Of a DNA stretch of 64,000 nt, positions 55,490-64,000 are shown piece after piece. Position 1 is the stretch's first letter. The number at the start of each line of letters is the position of its first letter. A program made the position numbers and the translations under genes. The notes under the pieces were generated by a model that ran no database searches, was not told the DNA's origin, and saw only the letters and a program-made list of their open reading frames with translations. Origin of the DNA: Flaccisagitta enflata (taxonomy: Eukaryota; Chaetognatha; Sagittoidea; Aphragmophora); the NCBI GenBank assembly GCA_965153355.1, contig OZ231127.1, forward strand, positions 74,276,001-74,340,000. The letters run 5' to 3'.

Positions 55490-56110
55490 ACTTTTGGAAG
55501 GTCAAAATAAGGTCGGGGATGATTCCACCACGGAGGTCAAAGGTCAAGGGGTCACAAGGGGACCCCCTATAGGAGGTCAAAATTTCAAAATGGGAATTTT
55601 TCTATTCTGAAAGCAGATTTGGATTCTCCTCAAAAAAGTAGCTGAAGAATCTACTTTTCTTTTTTTCATTTTTTGATTATAAGTGGGTCAAAAAGGGGAT
55701 CAAAGGTCATGAAAGTCCCCCAAAATGAACCTTCGAACCATTTCTTTGGTTAAAATTTCAAAATGGGAATTTCGCTATTCTGGAAGCAGATTTGAATACT
55801 TCTCAAAAATGTAGCTGAATAATCTACTTTTCTTTTTTTCATGAATGACCCCAAATTCGACCCCTGAACCATTTTTGGGTAAGAGTTTCAAAATTTGAAA
55901 AAACCAATTCTGACTGCAGATTTGGATTCCTCTAAAAGGAACCAAATAAAATTCTTATTTGTTATTCAGTTAATTATAAGTAGGTCGAAAATGGGGTCAA
56001 AGGTTGCAATTAATACCTTAAATCCTTATTTGGGTAGATATTTCATAACTGGAGAAATTAAGCATGAAAACAACTGGCTAGCATTATTGGAAATCAATGG
56101 GGTCCAAAAA
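55490..56110. repeat. About 150-175-bp tandem repeat (GGTCAAAGGTCA)
   Basis: Three copies begin TTTCAAAATGGGAATTT/TTTCAAAATTTG, pass ATTCTGxxxGCAGATTTGGAT and AATCTACTTTTCTTTTTTTC, and include AAAGGTCA blocks. A possible nuclear-receptor-like half site (AGGTCA) is repeated only by composition. Confidence 0.7.
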
Positions 56111-56271
56111 AGGGACTAACTGATATGTCAGTAAATGTGAGGGTTGATATCTTAAGGTTTTCAACCCGTAGAATCCATTTCTGGGGTTAAGAAATGTCTA
56201 AATCTGGCCGAATCCCTTCCCAAACCTTGCCCTGATCGAGCATATGGGCCCCAGAATCAGTATTTTTGCTG

Positions 56272-56664
56272 TTTTTGGGCAGCAGCCCTGAAGAGGACAA
56301 AGTCCTGTAGAACACAGGGGACTTTCGTTCGTTTGACCATTCCTTCATTCATGCGTCCCCCCAGGCCCTCTCAGGCCTGAAATCTGCCCTCTCAAGCCTT
56401 AAATCTGCCCTCTCAGCCCTGAAATCTGCCCTCTCAGATTCAAGGCCTGAGAGGGCAGATTTCAGGCCTGAGAGGACAGATTTTTGGCCTGAGATGGCAG
56501 ATTTCAGGCCTGAGAGGGCCTGGGGGGCGGACGGACAAACAAATGAAAGTCCCCTGTGTTCTACAGGACTTTGTCCTCTTTGGGGCCGCTGCCCTGCCTC
56601 TCATTCCAATTTACAACCATGCAAAGCAGGGCAACTGGTATCGCTGACCACCTGATTTGCAATT
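56272..56664. mobile_element. Shell element with mirrored 21-bp minisatellite
   Basis: TTGGGCAGCAGCCCTGAAGA at the left, CCTCTCAGGCCTGAAATCTG then the inverse, TTTGGGGCCGCTGCCCTGCC and GGTATCGCTGACCACCTG at the right. Short copy. Confidence 0.75.
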
Positions 56665-57002
56665 TCAGCTTATTTTAAGTGTATTCACGTAACTTTCTCA
56701 CTGAATCCGTTTTTTTTTTGTGGCTGTAGAATTCAATGGAGATGGTCAGAGGGGTCTGTGACAATAACTTTTATGTGAAACCAGCCCTGGATGAGCATTT
56801 TAGCCCTGAGGTAGCATGTTTTACATGATTTCACTTTCCCAGCAAAATAAAAGCTTATTAACACCCTCATAGTAAGGCCTATTTGGCTAGATTGAAGCTA
56901 CTGTATTCATTTTTCTGTAGAAAATATTGAATGCCTAATAACTGTGGGCAGGGGCAGTTGTGCAGATGGCTGTTTTGATTGTGGGACAGAAGCAGTGATG
57001 TA
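56665..57002. other. Nothing recognised
   Basis: No gene or repeat identified. Confidence 0.4.
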
Positions 57003-57174
57003 AACAAGGCCGGATACATGGCTACCGAAGTCGCAGGGGCTATATTTGAGGTCACCAGATCGTGTGGGCAGGAGCAGTGAGCTCAAAGAAACAAAATCAT
57101 AAAAAAAGTGAAGTGTGACCAACCAACCAATGAACAAAGTGGGTTGTAGAGTCGCGTGCACGCGACTAAAAATT
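57003..57174 (+). repeat. HTA element, long form
   Basis: ACAAGGCCGGATACATGGC at the left, GCTATATTTGAGGTCACC, a short AACCAACCAATG core, TTGTAGA, perfect hairpin GTCGCGTGCACGCGAC, TAAAAATTG. Confidence 0.8.
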
Positions 57175-57906
57175 GCTTCGATTGCTCAATGAAGCTAAAT
57201 TGGGCATACAAATCTATAATTCCTGCTAATTAACAAATCAAAATCGCCAGACCAGTTGTTCCTTATGGCTTAGGGAACTTACACAGTCAGTCCCAATTCT
57301 AAATTCATCCATAAGACCATATCTCATCATGTTGCGAGAAAGAGCAACTGTTTATCTGGGGATATTTTGGTATATCGAATTATGACTTTTGTCTTTGTCT
57401 TTGTTTGGCCACTCAGAAGTAAGGGGCAAAGCGATTTCCAATCTTTGATCCGATTAACTCTGTTTTTTTCCTACCCAATACTTAAATGAACGGTGAGATT
57501 TAAAATGAAGAAGGATGAACAAAACCCTATGATATAGTTGAATGGTAGAGCATACATAAATCAACTGCTTCTAATATTTAAATGTCATCATTAAAGACCA
57601 TAAACAAGACAAACGACATATTTTGAGAGAAGAATTTGGCTACCCAGCCTTGTCTGAAATATACACTCAGACCAGAAATAAGTTTGAACAATCACTTCCT
57701 GGCCATCGCAATTCCACTGTTTCGCGTCTATTTCACCACCAACTATAAAAACAGCAACAACAACAATTAACACTGGGCTACTTCCCTCGATGCCATAATG
57801 TGGCCAAGGGGAGTCCCACAACAACAACAAAAACAACAACAACAACAATCAGCAATATAGACAATTTGAATATTACGCTTTGTTGTATTAAACTATTTCT
57901 TCACTT
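57175..57906. other. Gene-poor with (ACAACA)n
   Basis: CAACAACAACAAAAACAACA at 57822-57850. A minus frame here has no domain. Confidence 0.45.
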
Positions 57907-58023
57907 TTTTAGTTGCGGACACGCTACTCTTTTAACGCTTTGTCCGTCCGTCGGTCCATTGGCAGTTAAGATTGAGTTAAAAACGTAAAAAAAGCGCATT
58001 TATGATACTGCAGTTGTTATTTT

Positions 58024-58068
<45 letters not shown>

Positions 58069-58174
58069 CGTGCATGTGTGTGTGTGCATGGCAGGAGTGG
58101 TTGGGGGTTAGGCTGGGGGTTGGATGCCCATGCCCACCCATCCGCAATGATATTGTGACCCGGCGTCACTTGTT
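57907..58174 (-). repeat. HTA element, GTTGCG-type, with (GT)n insert
   Basis: Minus-strand hairpin GTAGCGTGTCCGCAAC plus TAAAAA; the 5' ACAAGTGACGCCGGGTCAC end is at the right. A (GT)n tract (58025-58070) replaces TTTTTGTGTATGTTTG of the standard copy, so the microsatellite grew from inside the element. Confidence 0.75.
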
Positions 58175-58309
58175 TTATCATTTTTGTCTCGACTGTGGGA
58201 GACTGTTCATCTATTCATTTGTCCATAAAACTCGAGTTGAAGAATCAAAAATCATATTTCCAACCCACCCCACCTGTCCACGACAACTTAGTAACCTCTT
58301 GTTATACCA

Positions 58310-58690
58310 TGAGAAAGTCCTGTAGAACACGGGACTTTTGTTTGTCCACCCGTCTGTCCATTCATCCCCCCTCCCAGGCTTCAAATCAGCCCTCTCAGGC
58401 CTCAAATCAGCCCTCTCAGGCCTCAAATCTTCCCTCTCAAGCTTGAAATACGTCCTTATAGACCTAAGGTTTGACCCTTAGACCTGAAATCTACCCTCTA
58501 AAGCTTGAAATCTGCCATTTCAGACCTGAAATCTGCCCTCCCAGGCATAAAATCAGCCCTCTCAGACTTTGGCCTCATGCCCCTCATCTGGCTTCTCATG
58601 CCTCATATCAGCCCTCAAACCTCAATGCTGCTCTCTCAGGCTCTGAATCAGCCCTCTTTGGCTTTCATCAAGTCAGCAAATAGTTGTGTT
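58310..58690. mobile_element. Shell element fragment
   Basis: AGTCCTGTAGAACACGGGACTTTT at the left and CCCTCTCAGGCCTCAAATCA units. The right end is missing. Confidence 0.6.
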
Positions 58691-59063
58691 ATCCAAAGCA
58701 GTCAATTTTGTCATAAGAGTGTTCATACGTTCTGATTTTTCTCTCCCTCGGACGCTCCGTCCAATGGAATTTAGGAGGAAGGTCAACAAAAGAGCACTTT
58801 TGACTAAGGGCTGCCAATGACGCGGACTCCCTGTCACAAAACGTCCTTGGTGGAATCATTGCACTCAACAGACTACCTTGATAGTTTCCAAACTTGAACT
58901 ACACATACATAACTTGCTTTAACTCTTTGTGCATCTCAATTGCTCGCGAAATAAGGACCCTAGTTTTTATTAACGGTTAAATAGCAATTGATCATCAAAA
59001 TTTTAGTCGTTAACTGCCCTTAAACATGATGCAATGACTAGTGAAATCATTTCATTTATAAAG

Positions 59064-59064
<1 letters not shown>
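58691..59064. other. Nothing recognised
   Basis: No gene or repeat identified. Confidence 0.4.
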
Positions 59065-59114
<50 letters not shown>

Positions 59115-59440
59115 ATGTATTTGTTACGCTAAAAAAAAGATCATGTCGCTACTCAGCGAAAAAAAAATTGAGAATGAAATCAAATGAAATGAAAGAAGAA
59201 GAAGGAGAAGGAGAAGAAGAAGTAGAAGAAGAAGAAGAAGAAGAAGAAGAAGAAGAAGAAGAAGAAGAAACAGAAGAAGAAGAAGAGGGAAAATAAGATG
59301 AAGGAAAAAAAGTCAAATTACAACAAAAGTAATATGAGGAACGGGGACCAGAAGCGTGTGATAAATAACAAACGAAGAGCAGGAGGTAGTGGTGGTTGTG
59401 GAGGAGGAGGAGGAGGAGGAGGAGGAGGAGTGGTTGACCA
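59065..59440. repeat. (GT)n, (GAA)n and (GAG)n tracts
   Basis: GT at 59065-59111, GAA at 59194-59290, GGA at 59398-59430. The acidic frame is an artefact. Confidence 0.9.
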
Positions 59441-60247
59441 AAGTGGTGACTTGATTGAACAACATCAGTGATCACATGACGTGGCCACGTCAAGTGCCCA
59501 TGTGTGTTGCTTAGTCAAGTGACCAATGAAACTTCTTAATTGTGAGCTTCTGCGCTCGTCAATGGTCCTGCCCCTAGTCTTGTTGTCTATCTAATATTGA
59601 TTCCAACGCTAAATACAGTACTCAACGCATATAACCAACTCCCATAATATCTTCTTAGTTCTTTATTGGCATCATAATGGACAGTTAGCAATTCTCCAAG
59701 TAGAATCAATGGTTCAGCACTGAAATAGCAATTAAATACACAATACAGTAAGCAATAGTCTAAATAGATATCAATCATACAAATAAAACAAATCAGCATA
59801 CACACTTAACGTTCATACTTAATAATATCATACCTTTGTATTCGGCTTACAGGACAATTTAATCATTTAATGTAGAGAGAAAATATTTGATGTGTACTCT
59901 GGAAGAGCAGGGCAGTGAATGGCAAAATGGGCAAATCTAGGCAAGTTAAGCAAACTGTTTGGGGGCGCTAGAGGCAACATAAGACTCTACAAATCACAAT
60001 ATTGAAACAAAGTAGCAATGACAATTCATAAGCCCATAAACCCTCCATCACTCCCGCATCTCCTGACACCCCCGCCAGACGCCAAGTCTCCCATGGGAGA
60101 TGCGCCCGGCAGAAGTGTCTCTTCTTTGTTGTTTGCTTGAATCTTTGAAGTTGAATTTTTGAAGTTGATTGAAGACTGAAGACGAATCCTTGGAGATGAC
60201 GCGCCCCCGCCGTGGAAGAGTCCATCCATCCACTATGTGGGAGGTGA
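59441..60247. other. Left flank of the retroelement region
   Basis: No recognised domain. Overlapping short minus frames at 59968-60233 have no support. Confidence 0.4.
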
Positions 60248-60391
60248 TCAGATTCCCACTATGGTTTCCGGTTTATCCTCCAGTGACGTCTCGACGCGGA
60301 ACTTCTTCACCACTGCATGACCAATCCATATTAACGCAGATCCTCCGTTGACGACACGGTCGCCATCGTTGTCTTTGAAATGAATGTCCAT
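60248..60391 (-). CDS. Short unassigned minus-strand frame
   Basis: Forty-seven codons from an ATG, encoding MDIHFKDNDGDRVVNGGSAL then IWIGHAVVKKFRVETS, with unusually protein-like composition. It could be part of a retroelement or virus-like element or an exon. I do not recognise it. Confidence 0.25.
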   Translation of the reverse strand: MDIHFKDNDGDRVVNGGSALIWIGHAVVKKFRVETSLEDKPETIVGI

Positions 60392-60539
60392 GTAGTGACA
60401 GGATGTGTCACTCAGCTGCTATCAATCACCAAATTGGGACTGTCAAATTTTATCTCGACCATAATTGGCAGCAGCGCCAATAAAGTTTTTGCATTTAAAT
60501 GGCCCCTAACTAGATTTTTTTTATGTCTCCAATAATTTA

Positions 60540-61210
60540 GACTATACATGAAGAGCTCAAGTGACCCTTGATTAAGCCTTAAACAAATGTGAGGAGCCTA
60601 AATGACCCTTAGGTAAACTTGGTACAATACGTGAAAAGCCCAAATGGCCTTAAATTGGATTTTTGTCAATACCAGGAAGGCTAAAATAGCCTTAAACTAA
60701 ATATGAAGAGCCCAAATGACCCTTAATTAAACTGAGCGATACATGAAGAGCCCAAATGGCCCTTAACCTAGCACAAACATGAAGAGCCCAAACGGCCTTC
60801 AGTTAATTTGAGCCATACATGAAGAACCCAACTGGCCCTTAATTTGTGAACGAAACATGAGGAGCTCAACAGGCTCTTGATTAAACTGGCAACATACATG
60901 AAGAGCCCATGTCGCCCTTAGACTTAAAATAATGCATGAAGAGCCCAAATGGCCCTTAAACTTTGAAGAACCCATGAAGAGCCCAAAATGGCCCTTAATT
61001 AAATTTGCATCGAACATGAAGGGCCCAAATGGCCCTTAATTGGACTTGCACTTTACATGAAGAACCTATATGGCTCTTAATTAAAACCTGCACTACACAT
61101 GAAGAGCCCAAATGGCCCTTAATTAAACTTAGCACTGACATGAAGAGCCCAAATGGCCCTTAAGTGAACTTTGGACAAAACATGAAGAGCTCAAATGGCC
61201 CTTAATTTTT
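60540..61210. repeat. About 60-bp minisatellite (AAGAGCCCAAATGGCCCTTA)
   Basis: About eleven copies of an ACATGAAGAGCCCAAATGGC unit with variable AT-rich spacing. On the minus strand some copies read as KGHLGSSC and extend the frame of the retroelement-side ORF. Confidence 0.85.
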
Positions 61211-62136
61211 TTGGACATAAGTAGCTGCCCTGAAACTGTTGTTACTAACAGTGAGGAAAATGTTTGACGACTCTCCAGCAATATTGCGAGATGTGTCCCT
61301 CCACACTGCCTCAAGGAATTTTTTTTTTTTTTTTTTTTTCGTGAAGCACCCTCAGCACCTCTTGCAGTGAGGATGGACAAACAAGCAGTACCCCCGCCCT
61401 GGAGAAAGTCTTTACCAGAATTTTTTCTGTTTGGCGTGTAATCGCACGCAAGCCCAAATGGCTTGCATACTGACGCAATAAGCACAAGCCCACCCGGTTT
61501 GTGCACTGGCATATTTTGTAGCATTTCTACAAATTTGTTTATTTCTCTTAGCGTGTACACGCCCCCAACCCCACATGGTTTGTGCGCTGACGCAAATTGT
61601 GACATGTCATCAATTGTTTCCTTTTCTTTAAACATTTTTTGGATGACATTGAAATTGTTTTCCCCCACCAGTGGACTTCCACTGGCACTTATGGCATTCT
61701 TGCCATTGTCTTCTCCCATCACCAAGGTCAATGGGCCGATTGAGGTCGCAGTGGTGGGTCCACCATGCGCATATTCCCCAGTCTGAAGAGAGGTACATGT
61801 GAAATTGTTAAATTTGAGACAATTTTTTCCCTTTGACAGTTCACCAACTGTAATCTCGTGGGTGCGAGTCACGGAATTCGCTGTTGGCAGCCTCTTTGCT
61901 GCCCCTGATACATGGTCAGATGATTGCACGGCTTTAACTTTTCCCATGCGCTCATCCAACAATTCTTTTAAATTCATGAAACAATGATTTGTGTCCAAGA
62001 CACTTCCATTAGATGGTAGACAGAATGTCGACCAAATAGATTCCACCTCTAACCCTATTCGTTCATTTTCATTTTTCATAGATTTGGTTAGAAGGTAGCA
62101 TGGATAATTGCATAAATTATCAATTGAATAGACCAC
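61129..62136 (-). pseudogene. Downstream retroelement-region ORF, unassigned
   Basis: This 335-codon minus frame follows the protease segment but in a different frame. It contains AHKPCGVGGVYT and a second HKPGG...CKPFGLACDYTPN stretch, then a lysine run (from an A/T homopolymer at 61319-61340), and ends in the 60-bp minisatellite. I see no reverse transcriptase YxDD or integrase motifs. It is probably non-catalytic retroelement sequence or a decayed remnant. Confidence 0.35.
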
Positions 62137-62459
62137 AGTGTCAATTCTATGTGTGTATCAGCCAAATGCGATACACATTTCAAATGAGCTAAATGAGGTA
62201 GCAACTTAGATTTCATGGACATGCACCCCACATGGGCGTTGTCAAATTTTTGATTGTCATGTGCATCACCATTTGTATGTGACACATCGCTACTCTCATC
62301 TGAGAAACAATTTTTCAATTTTAGAATAAAATTTGTTTTTGTTCCATGGATTGAAATGGCACTTACTTCTGGGCCAAAATCAATAATGGCATACGTTGGG
62401 AAATTATTACCAGCCAGAGTGGGGTTGGTCTTACTAGAGCCAACGTACGCCACCGCGAG
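62088..62459 (-). pseudogene. BEL/Pao-type protease segment
   Basis: This lies in the same frame as the gag segment upstream, from which a single TGA (62460-62462) separates it. It contains YAIIDFGPEVSAIS, matching the D-[ST]-G-x-E-[VLI]-S-x-I-S active-site context of the DUF1758 aspartic protease of Pao elements, but with Phe in the central D-T/S-G position. KLLPHLAHLK recalls the downstream WPHLxxL segment. It ends at a stop before the expected continuation, so it is likely inactive. Confidence 0.6.
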
Positions 62460-63274
62460 TCAGGAGTCACTTTGCTCCCGGCGGCGAGTTGCATATCCAC
62501 TGCAATTGGTTTGATTGGAGGTGGACGATCTCCTATCACAGAATGAGGTAGTAGCACTGGCCTCTGTGGCTGCGCCACTATATCCTGTTGTGTCACTGAC
62601 CTCTGTTGTTGCGTCACTGGCCCCCGAAGTGGAGACACTGGCCTCCGATGCGGAATCACTAGCCTCTGACACGGAATAGCTGGCCTCTGACACGGAATCA
62701 TTAGCCCCTGACACGGAATAACTGGCCTCTGACACGAAATTACTGGCCTCTGACACGGAATTACTGGCCTCTGACGCGGAATTATTGGCCTCTGACGCGG
62801 AATCATCGGCCTCAGACCCAGAGTCCTCATTCTCATAATTGATGTCAGCGCCATGGCCATCTGCTGTCGTCACATTGGCGGCAGCCACTATGGCAGATTT
62901 TTTTGTTTCATATTTGCCGGATCTCTTTGGGACGCGGTAAGTTTCTCTTTCCATAAGCCACTTAATTCGGCAATTGAGAAAAGTGAGCAAGTCTTTGAAA
63001 GTGGCCTCAGGTGGGTGTTCGCCCTCGCCACTCCATTCTTCTTTTTGTTCTAGGCAGAACTCGGCCCATTTATTTGTGAGAAATTCCACCTTTTTTGAAA
63101 GGACAGTTGCGATTATGTGCGGCGAATTAAATGCAACTTCGCGTCCTGTCTTAGCGGCGCGAACAAACACACCTTCAAGCTCGATAGTGAAATTTCGCAA
63201 TTGTTGTGAGTCACCCTTCTTTAAAGGTTTTCCACTCAAAACTTGGTTGAGCATTCTATGGGCTGAGTAACTTT
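62460..63274 (-). pseudogene. BEL/Pao gag-like ORF, 5' part cut by a MITE
   Basis: The N-terminal part has MLNQVLSGKPLKKGDSQQLR and FTIELEGVFVRA, then FLTNKWAEFCLEQK. This matches the layout of the DUF1759 gag domain of BEL/Pao retrotransposons (helical, no catalytic role). From about 62840 down to 62600 it becomes a Ser/Glu/Ala-rich ten-residue repeat, and no zinc knuckle is visible. It ends at TGA 62460-62462. No ATG is present upstream within this block: the frame closes inside the MITE terminus at the right. Removing the MITE continues the frame to the window end. Confidence 0.65.
62600..62840 (-). repeat. 30-bp coding repeat (Ser-Glu-Ala) in gag
   Basis: About eight GGCCTCTGACACGGAATTAC-like units (plus strand), each giving about ten residues such as SVSEASNSVS. 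In-frame expansion within the gag frame. Confidence 0.85.
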
Positions 63275-63962
63275 GCACAGTGAAGCCAATCTAAGTCAAA
63301 CCGCGAACGGGGCAGTTGTTGGCAAAATTGTCTGTTAAATCCACAAATTGCTGTCAGGTGTCTAATGTTCTTGTGCAGCAAACCCCAACAAGAGAGCATC
63401 TTTGAGCCTCAGAAAAAAAAATCCTCTCCAACTTAGTCCCTCTTCTCCTTTTCCCTCGGATATCATGGGAAGATCCTCCTATCATTGGCCCTGGATAAGT
63501 ATCCAATTCAATGGCTTAATTGAGCATCTGTTCCCATCCTCTCATTGGCTGATTGCAAAAGCCAAATTAGTCATGAATCTTACTCTTTGCTCCCGATTTT
63601 TGCCTTGGGTCACCAATGAATAAAAATTGTCATGATGCAATGAGTTTTCCATGTGCATTTTCTCCTGAATTAGCAAAAACTGGATCTTGAAATTGCACAT
63701 CAAAGTTTGTAATTGACATACCTATAGGCTGATCAAAGTCTTTCCATGGCAAAGGGCGGCAATGAAAATTTTTTTCTCCTCCATTGAAGTCAATGGAAGA
63801 ATTCAACTTTGAATAACTATAACATTGATATACATTGAAATAATACCATGCAATTTGGTAACAGCATCCCTTTTGATCATGTCTCTGATGGGAACTAAAA
63901 AAATGATAATATTTTTTTTCTCCCTTTTTTTCGCGGTTTGACTTAGATTGGCTTCACTGTGC
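63275..63962. mobile_element. MITE, 688 bp, perfect 33-bp inverted termini
   Basis: 63275-63307 and 63930-63962 are exact reverse complements (GCACAGTGAAGCC at the left end). TTT flanks both sides (63272-63274 and 63963-63965), a probable 3-bp target duplication. The interior is AT-rich and carries no long ORF. It splits the gag frame of the BEL/Pao remnant. Confidence 0.85.
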
Positions 63963-64000
63963 TTTGGCGGCCAAAGAAGCGACGAAGATGCTCTTTAGCC
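63963..64000 (-). pseudogene. Gag N-terminal continuation
   Basis: Only 38 bp before the window ends. It is open on the minus strand in the frame that continues the gag ORF across the MITE. It supplies the FxxxFG-type residues that precede this region in DUF1759 domains. Confidence 0.5.

Overview
The window is invertebrate metazoan nuclear DNA. It is AT-rich, its genes are interrupted by GT-AG introns, secreted multidomain proteins are built from phase-1 exons, and interspersed repeats occupy most of the sequence. The domain set (F5/8C, short DxCGC-type cysteine repeats, C-type lectin, a GGLCCRxGW cysteine module, SRCR) fits a cnidarian or another marine invertebrate. I cannot name the species. 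The (ACGG)n-cored repeats also recall elements described in bivalves, so the phylum is uncertain. I saw no bacterial genes, tRNA, rRNA or CRISPR array.

Layout. 1.1-4.1 kb, minus strand: three exons of a secreted protein ending in a discoidin-like (F5/8C) half-domain. 4.1-14.6 kb: repeats and AT-rich DNA without a recognised gene, apart from one doubtful exon near 7.4 kb. 14.76-46.03 kb, plus strand: one large gene, reconstructed here from at least 15 exons by splice sites and phase. It encodes a signal peptide, an F5/8C domain, a run of cysteine-rich repeats on paired exons, a C-type-lectin N-terminal half, a Thr/Ser linker and a GGLCCRxGW cysteine module. Its introns hold a 4.4-kb inverted duplication carrying two SRCR gene fragments, a 3.6-kb 46-bp satellite, several foldback elements and many short elements. 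46-60 kb: repeats only, including about 900 bp of uninterrupted simple sequence and a doubly nested Tc1-like/pogo-like pair. 60-64 kb, minus strand: a BEL/Pao-type retroelement remnant (gag and protease) split by a MITE with perfect 33-bp inverted termini.

Two repeat architectures recur. The first is a short element with a 5' ACAAG end, an (ACGG/ACCG)n core, an ATAGAG-like box, a 3' stem-loop and a TAAAA tail. I call it HTA (hairpin-tailed ACGG element). Its stem changes between subfamilies (GTCGCG/CGCGAC, GTTGCG/CGCAAC, GATGCG/CGCATC, GGTGC/GCACC) while pairing is kept. The second is a larger 'shell' element with conserved GC-rich ends and a different minisatellite inside each copy. Long inverted repeats are also unusually dense.

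The two recognisable genes encode secreted, adhesion- or lectin-like proteins and stand head-to-head. That would suit extracellular matrix, mucus or immune recognition, but the functional link is inference. Two exons of the large gene contain frame breaks beside homopolymers. Either the gene is decaying or the assembly has single-base errors there.
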